From contig NZ_BMQK01000002.1 in assembly GCF_014648075.1 (NCBI RefSeq), positions 186,001 through 250,000 on the forward strand: DNA of 64,000 bases, read 5' to 3'. The notes under the pieces were generated by a model. It did not search any database, had not been told where the DNA came from, and saw nothing but the letters and a program-made list of their open reading frames with translations. Each line of letters begins with the position of its first letter. Position 1 is the stretch's first letter. Below, piece by piece: positions 58,817-64,000 of the stretch. The stretch comes from Streptomyces ruber. Lineage in GTDB: Bacteria; Actinomycetota; Actinomycetes; Streptomycetales; Streptomycetaceae. The translations under genes were made by a program, and so were the position numbers.

Positions 58817-59454
58817 ACGACACCGCAGCAGCCGACGCCACCGGGGCCGGGCCCGGCCCCGGTGAGGACACCGCGCCACCGGTCCCGGAGGAGCTGAGGG
58901 AGGCGGCCCGGCTCGCCCCCGACCACTGGCTGGGCATGGTGGACCCGACGTGGACCGGGACGGGAGAGCCGCCGAACTGGGCGGTGGTCGGCCAGTGGCG
59001 CTCCGGCCCGGACGGCGAGATCGCGGAGTGGCGGCCCAACGAGGAGTACCGCCCCTCCCCGCAGGCGCTGGACTGGCCCGCTCCCACCGACCCCGTCGAC
59101 GAGGCGGTGCAGCTCGCCGCCACCGGCTACGGCCCCGGCGACGCGGTGCCGCGCACCCTGGCCGCCGCCGAGGTCGCGATGCTCCTCGGCCCCGGTGGGA
59201 CGCCCCTGTCGGCCGTCTCCCCGGACGGCGAGCCGGTGGTCCCGGTCTTCACCTCGCCCGTCCACCTCCACGCCGCCGGCCGCTTCGGCTACGAACTGCT
59301 GCCCGCGCTGGACGTCCTGGACCGGCTCCCGGAGGGCCACACGCTGTACCTCAACCCCTCGGGACCGGTCAGCATGACGGTCGACACCGACGCGCTGCGC
59401 CGCGCGGCCGAGGAGACCTCGACCGAGCCCGCCGAAGGCGGTGACCAGGCATGA
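58813..59454 (+). CDS. SseB-like T7SS-associated protein 1
   Basis: This 213-aa acidic cytosolic protein has the N-terminal motif AARLAPDHWLGMVDPTW, a middle GQWRSGPDGEIAEWRPNEEY, and a C-terminal SseB-like part (VPVFTSPVHLHAAGRFGY, LYLNPSGPVSMTVDTDAL). ATG 58813 overlaps the giant gene's TGA by 4 nt (ATGA), so it is translationally coupled and made in proportion to the giant protein. No signal peptide or membrane segment is present. Tight coupling behind a toxin-like gene suggests an immunity protein or export chaperone; RefSeq-type naming would be 'type VII secretion system-associated protein'. It is paralogous to the next gene. Confidence 0.85.
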   Translation: MNDTAAADATGAGPGPGEDTAPPVPEELREAARLAPDHWLGMVDPTWTGTGEPPNWAVVGQWRSGPDGEIAEWRPNEEYRPSPQALDWPAPTDPVDEAVQLAATGYGPGDAVPRTLAAAEVAMLLGPGGTPLSAVSPDGEPVVPVFTSPVHLHAAGRFGYELLPALDVLDRLPEGHTLYLNPSGPVSMTVDTDALRRAAEETSTEPAEGGDQA

Positions 59455-60230
59455 CGACGCCCCCGGACACCCCCGGAACCCCTGACCCGTCCGGCACCCC
59501 GGCCCTCGTCCCGCGCGGCCACCCCGCCTTCCGGGAGCCCCCGCAGGAGTACGTGGACGCCGCCCGGCTCGCCCCCGACCACTGGCTCTCGGTGATCGAC
59601 CGGCACTGGGACGGCGCCGCCGGCGAGGCACCGCCGGTCTGGGCGATGCTGGGACGCTGGCGCAGCGACGCCCACGGCGAGATCGTCGAGTGGGAGGAGA
59701 ACCCCCTCTACCGGCCCTCGCCCGACGCCTACGGCTGGGACCCGCCGGTCAGCCCGGCGGACGCCGCGGTGCGCCTGGTCGCCACCGGCTACGACTCCGA
59801 GGAACTGCTCGCGCTGGCCCTCGCCGACGCCGAACTGGCGGTCTGCGTCGACGCCGGGGGCGCCCTGGCGGTGACGGAGGCGCCCGACGGCACGCCCGCC
59901 GTCCCCGTCTTCTCCACCGCTCCCGGGCTGGACCAGGAGCGGCTGCCGCCGCACGAGCTGATGGCGGTGCCCGCCCTCCTCGACCGGCTGCCCGAGGACC
60001 GGGAGGTGCTGTTCCTCAGTTCCTCCGCCCCGGTGGGCCAGCTCCTGACCGCCGACGCCCTGCGCGCGGGCCTGGACGCCGTCCGGCGCTACGGTGAGCC
60101 GGACCCCGGGGCCGTTCCCGGTGCCGGACTCCGGCCCGCCGACCTCGACGACCTGCGCGCGACGGAGTCGGCCCGGAGGCTGCCCGGACTGTTTCCGGAC
60201 ACGGGAGCGGACGGACCGACCTCGGCGTGA
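59451..60230 (+). CDS. SseB-like T7SS-associated protein 2
   Basis: This 259-aa paralogue of the preceding protein has matching motifs AARLAPDHWLSVIDRHWDG, GRWRSDAHGEIVEWEENPLY and VPVFSTAPGLDQERL, plus an extra C-terminal tail of about 50 residues (GAGLRPADLDDLRATESARR). ATG 59451 again overlaps the previous stop by 4 nt, so giant gene, first and second paralogue form one coupled unit. There is no export signal. Two diverged copies could serve different parts of the giant protein. A short hairpin follows. Confidence 0.84.
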   Translation: MTTPPDTPGTPDPSGTPALVPRGHPAFREPPQEYVDAARLAPDHWLSVIDRHWDGAAGEAPPVWAMLGRWRSDAHGEIVEWEENPLYRPSPDAYGWDPPVSPADAAVRLVATGYDSEELLALALADAELAVCVDAGGALAVTEAPDGTPAVPVFSTAPGLDQERLPPHELMAVPALLDRLPEDREVLFLSSSAPVGQLLTADALRAGLDAVRRYGEPDPGAVPGAGLRPADLDDLRATESARRLPGLFPDTGADGPTSA

Positions 60231-60232
60231 CA

Positions 60233-60250
60233 CCGGGCCGGTGAGCCCGG
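60233..60250 (+). terminator. Short hairpin after the giant-toxin unit
   Basis: CCGGGC / GCCCGG around CGGTGA begins 3 nt after the stop of the second SseB-like gene. Only 6 bp long, so a weak terminator at best. Confidence 0.35.
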
Positions 60251-60610
60251 GGCACGCGACCCCCGAGCGGACCTCAAGCGGAGAACGCCCCGTTCCGATC
60301 CACCCGGAGCGGGGCACCGGCGCTCCTGGGAGTCGGCCCGACCGGGCTCGTCCTCGCGCTGGCCGCACACGCGTGGCCGTACTGCACAGCCGCCCGGCTG
60401 TACCTCGCCGCCCGGGGCCGGCTTCCCTGGCGGCTCCAGCACTTCCTCGACGACGCCCACCGCCTGGGGATCCTTCGCCAGGTCGGCCCCGTCCACCGAT
60501 TCCGCCACGCCCGACTGCAGGAACGCCCGGCCCGTGCCGTCGACGTGCCGGGCCCGCGTCTGTCCGCCTCGGACCCCGCTTCCCGGCCTGTGACGGACTC
60601 GGTGCGCTGA
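60245..60610 (+). pseudogene. Decayed C-terminal fragment of a NACHT-type/ATPase regulatory protein
   Basis: The frame open from 60245 to the TGA at 60608-60610 has no start codon and no upstream domain. Its translation contains YLAARGRLPWRLQHFLDDAH and RLGILRQVGPVHRFRHARLQ, which I recognise as the common C-terminal end of large Streptomyces NACHT/AAA-type ATPases (typically LPWRLM-F-DAH-RGVLRQ-GAVYQFRH). Preceding it is a hydrophobic stretch (LLGVGPTGLVLALAAHAW). It is probably a remnant of a gene truncated by rearrangement next to the T7SS cluster. Confidence 0.65.
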
Positions 60611-60618
60611 CCGTTCCC

Positions 60619-60638
60619 GCCGCGCGGACCCGCGCGGC
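60619..60638. terminator. Hairpin terminator between the convergent units
   Basis: GCCGCGCG / CGCGCGGC with loop GACC lies 1 nt beyond the stop of the minus-strand STAS gene. It is placed to end that operon and possibly rightward transcription as well. Confidence 0.5.
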
Positions 60639-60639
60639 C

Positions 60640-61005
60640 TCAGCCGGAGGCGCCCCCGCCCGAGTAGGCCAGCGCCTCCGCCAGCGTCGCGTGCACCGGC
60701 AGCAGCGCGTCGACGCCGGTGAGGGAGAGCATGCGGGTCAGGCGGCCGGGGACGGCGGCGAGGACGAGCGTGCCGCCCGCCTCCCGGGCGGCGTGCCAGA
60801 TGCCTATCAGCACGCTCAGGCCGGTGGAGTCGAAGTAGTCGACCTGCGCGAGGTCCAGGATCAGACGCGGAGTGCCTGTCTCGATGAGCTCCAGGGCGTC
60901 CGCGCGCAGGACGGGCGCCGTGTGCAGGTCCACGTCTCCGATGAGGGTGGCGACGGCGAGGTCCGGGCCGGGGCGCCGGACGCTCAGGCGAAGTGTGTCG
61001 GTCAC
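60640..61005 (-). CDS. STAS-domain anti-sigma factor antagonist
   Basis: This 121-aa single STAS domain has the phospho-site motif VDYFDSTGLSVLIG (Ser is the residue phosphorylated by RsbW-type kinases in this family) and the family N-terminus (LRLSVRRPGPDLAVATLIGD). In partner switching, the unphosphorylated form binds the kinase/anti-sigma factor and frees a sigma factor. GTG 61005-61003 has AGGAG 9 nt upstream. It follows the phosphatase gene by 6 nt in one operon, so the phosphatase is its likely activator. Confidence 0.9.
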   Translation of the reverse strand: MTDTLRLSVRRPGPDLAVATLIGDVDLHTAPVLRADALELIETGTPRLILDLAQVDYFDSTGLSVLIGIWHAAREAGGTLVLAAVPGRLTRMLSLTGVDALLPVHATLAEALAYSGGGASG

Positions 61006-61011
61006 GTCGAA

Positions 61012-62442
61012 CTACTCCTGGCCGAGGTGCTCGGGACTTGCGGTGGTACGGGCGGTGGCGCTGACGCCGGTCTTCGGCGCGGTCGTCGGGCCGGGGACCG
61101 ACAGGGCGAGCAGGGCGACGTCGTCACCGGCCTGGTCGGGCAGCGAGGCGAGCAGGGTGATGGTGTCCTCCACCAGGGCCGAGGCGGTCGGGATGCCGTC
61201 GCGTCGCTCCAGGAAACCGGTCAGCCCCTCGTCACCGAGCATGGCGCCCTCGGCGGTGCGGGCCTCGGTCAGTCCGTCGGTGTAGAGGAAGAGGGTCTCA
61301 CCACGGTCCAGGGTCAGGACGGTCCGGGCGAAGCGGGCCTGCCGGAAGGCGCCCACGAGCATGCCGCCCTGCAGCTGTACGGGCCGTGCCGACACCGTGC
61401 CGCTGTCGTCGGTTCCCAGGTGGTACGCCGGGGGGTGGCCGCCGGCGGCCAACGTGACGGTGAAACCTTCCTTCTCGCGCGGCTCCAGGACGCCGTAGAC
61501 GGTGGTGCAGTAGCGGCTGCCCGCGGTGACGTCGGTGAGCAGTTCCGCGTTGAGGGCGCCCAGGACGGTCACCGGGTCGGGGTCGACACGGGCGGCGGCG
61601 CGCAGGGTGTGGCGGGCCAGGGCGGTGACGGTCGCCGCCTCGGGGCCCTTGCCGCACACGTCGCCCATGAAGAACGCCCACCGTTCGCCGTCCAGGGGGA
61701 AGACGTCGTAGAAGTCGCCGCCGACCTCGTGGGCGGAGGCGGTGCGGTAGTGGCAGGCCAGTTCGAGCCCGGGGACGGCCGGGAGCGCCGGGGGGAGCAG
61801 GGTGCGCTGCAGGGTGGAGGCGAAAGCGGCGATGGACGCCCGGTCCTTCTCCGCCCTCTCCCGCGCCTCCCGCTCGGCGCGCAGGGTCCGCAGCGCGGAC
61901 AGGCGCAGTTCCAGCTGGTCCATCACGAGCGCGGCGAGGTCGACGAGCGTGGCGGTGTCGTCCTCGGTGATGACGCGGGGCCTGGTGTCGAGGACGTTGA
62001 CGGTGCCCAGCCGGTGACCGTCGCCGGTGGTGATCGGCGCGGCGGCGTAGAACCGTATCCCCAACTCGCCCGTGACCAGGGGATGGTGCGCGGCGACGGG
62101 GTCGAGGAGGGTGTCGGGGATCACCAGCGCGCCGTCACGCCGGACGGCCGAGGCGCACAGCCCCGGGACCCGGTCGACCTCCTCGATCCCTTTCAGTCCC
62201 TCCAGACCGTGCGCGGCCTTGAACCGGACGCGGTCGGTGTCCACGATCGTGACCGTGGCCGCGGGGGCGTCGAGCAGCCGGGCGGCCAACGCGGCCACCC
62301 GGTCGAACGCGCCGTCCGGCGGCGTGTCGAGGATGTCGTAACGCCGCACCGCCGCGATCCGCTCCCGCTCCGCCCGGTCGTCCGGTTCCGCCCGGCGGCG
62401 CCGGGCGGCCGGAGGGCCGGCCGCCGATGCGTGCTGGGTCAA
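61012..62442 (-). CDS. GAF-domain SpoIIE-type PP2C serine phosphatase
   Basis: A sensor phosphatase that dephosphorylates STAS antagonists. After a basic N-terminus comes a GAF domain (from YDILDTPPDGAFDRVAALAA, with ATVTIVDTDRVRFKAAHGL), then a helical linker, then a SpoIIE-type PP2C domain with metal-binding steps VGGDFYDVFPL, FFMGDVCGKGPEAA, AGGHPPAYHL, FLYTDGLTEAR and GDDVALLAL. All expected aspartates are present. I chose TTG 62442 as start because GAGAGGGGG lies 5 nt upstream; the longer form from GTG 62529 has no ribosome site and would overlap the STAS gene before it by 29 nt. The stop is TAG at 61014-61012. Confidence 0.88.
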   Translation of the reverse strand: MTQHASAAGPPAARRRRAEPDDRAERERIAAVRRYDILDTPPDGAFDRVAALAARLLDAPAATVTIVDTDRVRFKAAHGLEGLKGIEEVDRVPGLCASAVRRDGALVIPDTLLDPVAAHHPLVTGELGIRFYAAAPITTGDGHRLGTVNVLDTRPRVITEDDTATLVDLAALVMDQLELRLSALRTLRAEREARERAEKDRASIAAFASTLQRTLLPPALPAVPGLELACHYRTASAHEVGGDFYDVFPLDGERWAFFMGDVCGKGPEAATVTALARHTLRAAARVDPDPVTVLGALNAELLTDVTAGSRYCTTVYGVLEPREKEGFTVTLAAGGHPPAYHLGTDDSGTVSARPVQLQGGMLVGAFRQARFARTVLTLDRGETLFLYTDGLTEARTAEGAMLGDEGLTGFLERRDGIPTASALVEDTITLLASLPDQAGDDVALLALSVPGPTTAPKTGVSATARTTASPEHLGQE

Positions 62443-62447
62443 CGGAT

Positions 62448-62456
62448 CCCCCTCTC
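62448..62456 (-). promoter_or_regulatory. Ribosome binding site deciding the phosphatase start
   Basis: GAGAGGGGG on the minus strand lies 5 nt before TTG 62442, supporting the shorter phosphatase start over the upstream GTG. Confidence 0.6.
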
Positions 62457-62500
62457 TCCGCGCCGGAGCGCCGTCCGCCGACCGGAACGGGAGGGCCGGG

Positions 62501-62818
62501 TCATCGCCCGTCGGCCCCGGAGCCGTCACGGCCCAGGCCGTGCACGGTGGTGAGGTCGGCGAGCCCGGATATCGTGAGGACGGACTCCAGGACGGGCGTC
62601 GCGATGAGTTCCAGGCGGTCCGCGTGGGCGAACAGCACGTTCAGCCCCGCGCTGTCGAGGTACTCCACCTCGCTCAGATCGAGGACGAGAGGTCCGGACA
62701 CGCTGTCGAGAGCCTCGGTGAGGCTGCCGATGTTGCTCATGTCGATCTCGCCGACGGCCGTCAGCAGCTGGGTGCCGTCCGGACGCCTGCCGGGGGTGAG
62801 AGTGAGCTGGGTGGTCAT
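62501..62818 (-). CDS. STAS-domain anti-sigma factor antagonist (short)
   Basis: This 105-aa STAS protein has the phospho-site motif [19 protein letters not shown] (DSAG) and the family beta start [18 protein letters not shown] 62818-62816 shares one base with the TGA of the preceding kinase/phosphatase gene, so it is translationally coupled to it, and a GAGG lies 8 nt upstream. It is probably the substrate pair of that kinase/phosphatase. The open frame upstream of this ATG on the same strand is a shadow of the neighbouring gene. Confidence 0.9.
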   Translation of the reverse strand: MTTQLTLTPGRRPDGTQLLTAVGEIDMSNIGSLTEALDSVSGPLVLDLSEVEYLDSAGLNVLFAHADRLELIATPVLESVLTISGLADLTTVHGLGRDGSGADGR

Positions 62819-64000
62819 CAGGCGATCCTCGTGTGCATGTCGACGGTGGTGCCGGACGGGCCGGGAACGATGGTGACCTGCTGCATCATGGCCCGCATGA
62901 GGGCCACGCCACGGCCTCGGTGGGCGTTGAGCTCGGGCTGCGGGGTCTTCCACCGGCCGGTGTCGGCGACGATGAGGTGCAGATCGTCGGCGAACGCCTC
63001 GGCGCGCAGCCGGACGGTCTCGCCCGGGGCGTGCCGATGGCCGTGCTCGATGGCGTTGGCGCAGGCCTCCCCGACGGCGACGAGGATGTCCTGCACCTTG
63101 TTCGCCGGCAGGTCGCACTGGCCCAGCCAGCTGCGCAGGGCCTTGCGCACGGGCGCGAGCTGCGACGACTCGGCGGGGAAGGTCATGTCCAGCGGGGCCG
63201 GGTGGCGGTACAGCAGCAGGGCGACGTCGTCGTCGTACCCGTCCGCGGGCGCCAGCCGGCTCATCACGTAGGTGGCGAGCTCGTCGACGGCCTCCAGACG
63301 GCCCTGCTGCACGGCCTCGCTGGCCTGGTTGATGCCGACCTCGAGCGACCGCCGGCGGCGTTCGACGAGACCGTCGGTGTACAGCAGCAGCGTGGCGCGG
63401 GCCGGCAGCGTGCACTGGCCCTCCGGGCGCACCCGGCCGGGCCGTACGGCGAGCGGCAGCGACCGCCCGTCGTCCAGCAGCTGTTTGGAGCCGTCGGGCC
63501 GGACGAGGATGCCCGGCGGATGCCCGGCACTGGAGTAGGTCAGCTCCCCGGTCTCGGGGTTGAGGACGCCGCAGAAGACGGTGGTGCAGACGGCTCCGGG
63601 GATGCCGGCGGCGAAGTGGTCCAGGGCCATCAGCGTCTGGGAGGGACTCGCGTCCTGCAGCAGCAGGGCACGGCAGGCACTGCGGAGCTGCCCCATCACG
63701 GTGGCCGCCTCCAGACCGCGTCCGACGCAGTCGCCGACGACGATGCCGATCCGGCCGTCGGGCAGGGTCACCGTGTCGTACCAGTCGCCGCCGACCTCCA
63801 GGGGGCGGGTGGCGGGCTCGTAGCGCACGGCGAAGCCCTCGGGGAGCCGGGACGGGCCGAGGATGGCGCGCTGCAGGGCGATCGCCGTCTCGCGCTGCTG
63901 GTCGATCTGGTGCGCGCGGACCAGTCCCTGCGCGAGGTGACCGGCCAGCAGTGACAGCAGCAGCTGGTCCTCGTCGGTGAAGGGCCGGTGCTCGCCCAGG
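62818..64000 (-). CDS. SpoIIE phosphatase with RsbW-like kinase domain (partial, start beyond window)
   Basis: A bifunctional partner-switching regulator whose N-terminus lies right of the window. Visible are the end of a GAF-like domain ([20 protein letters not shown]), a helix ([20 protein letters not shown]), a PP2C domain ([57 protein letters not shown]) and a C-terminal HATPase_c kinase with N-box [13 protein letters not shown]1 box [10 protein letters not shown] and G2 box [10 protein letters not shown]. Both catalytic halves look intact. GTG 63828 is not the start, because the domain continues without a break to the window edge. It probably senses a signal through upstream domains and sets the phosphorylation of the STAS proteins that follow. 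Confidence 0.9.
   Translation of the reverse strand, partial: LGEHRPFTDEDQLLLSLLAGHLAQGLVRAHQIDQQRETAIALQRAILGPSRLPEGFAVRYEPATRPLEVGGDWYDTVTLPDGRIGIVVGDCVGRGLEAATVMGQLRSACRALLLQDASPSQTLMALDHFAAGIPGAVCTTVFCGVLNPETGELTYSSAGHPPGILVRPDGSKQLLDDGRSLPLAVRPGRVRPEGQCTLPARATLLLYTDGLVERRRRSLEVGINQASEAVQQGRLEAVDELATYVMSRLAPADGYDDDVALLLYRHPAPLDMTFPAESSQLAPVRKALRSWLGQCDLPANKVQDILVAVGEACANAIEHGHRHAPGETVRLRAEAFADDLHLIVADTGRWKTPQPELNAHRGRGVALMRAMMQQVTIVPGPSGTTVDMHTRIA

Noticed and set aside
11375..58816. Polyketide or peptide synthetase as explanation of gene length
   Set aside because: No KS, AT, ACP, condensation or adenylation motifs (such as the DTACS or GGHS types) are present anywhere in the frame.
60094..62553. 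819-codon plus-strand frame across the partner-switching genes
   Set aside because: Antisense to STAS and SpoIIE genes that carry full motif sets.
62501..63415. 304-codon minus-strand frame for the short STAS protein
   Set aside because: Only the last 105 codons are STAS; the upstream part lies over the kinase/phosphatase in another phase. ATG 62818 has its own ribosome site.

Overview
The window reads as chromosomal DNA of a high-GC actinobacterium, most likely a Streptomyces. Start codons are mixed ATG/GTG/TTG, third-position G+C bias is very strong, T7SS components have the typical actinobacterial EccB/EccC/EccD form, and a Streptomyces-type SpoIIE/STAS partner-switching cluster sits at the right edge. 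No species can be named from sequence alone.

Layout. (1) 1-4.1 kb: machinery of a type VII (ESX) secretion system: the start of eccC on the minus strand at the left edge, and divergently eccD and eccB. (2) 4.5-11.3 kb: small substrates and accessory proteins: a WXG100-type pair, a 155-aa helical protein, a 1384-aa protein with a W-K-G motif, a six-fold 18-residue charged repeat and four large D-G-T-rich repeats, a YbaB-like protein and a second small W-P-G helical protein. (3) 11.4-58.8 kb: one uninterrupted reading frame of 15,813 codons. (4) 58.8-60.2 kb: two paralogous SseB-like T7SS-associated proteins, joined to the giant gene and to each other by 4-nt ATGA overlaps. (5) 60.2-60.6 kb: a decayed gene tail. 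(6) 60.6-64.0 kb, minus strand: STAS, GAF-SpoIIE phosphatase, STAS, and a SpoIIE phosphatase/RsbW-like kinase running off the right edge.

The giant protein is the main object. Its N-terminus resembles the WXG100-like entry domains of T7SS-exported toxins. A Pro/Thr/Gly-rich linker and a very long chain of modules follow. Recognisable from residues are: seven copies of a module with an invariant His-Gly and Cys 43-48 residues apart, the spacing of C80 autoprocessing proteases of clostridial and MARTX toxins; an anthrax edema-factor/ExoY-like nucleotidyl cyclase domain; an anthrax lethal-factor-like zinc metalloprotease with HEFAH, Tyr and Glu at lethal-factor spacing; a papain-like (Tox-PL) Cys-His-Asp domain; five R-S-E ADP-ribosyltransferase-like modules, two with all key residues; and several OTU-like folds that lack the catalytic Cys. 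One 605-residue block is a very recent tandem duplication.

Working model (inference): the ESX machine exports, or helps export, a self-processing multi-effector polyprotein, a Gram-positive counterpart of MARTX toxins. The two coupled SseB-like proteins would be its chaperones or immunity proteins. The mycosin protease, EccE and the rest of eccC are not in the window. Nothing here was tested by database search; domain names rest on motif recognition.
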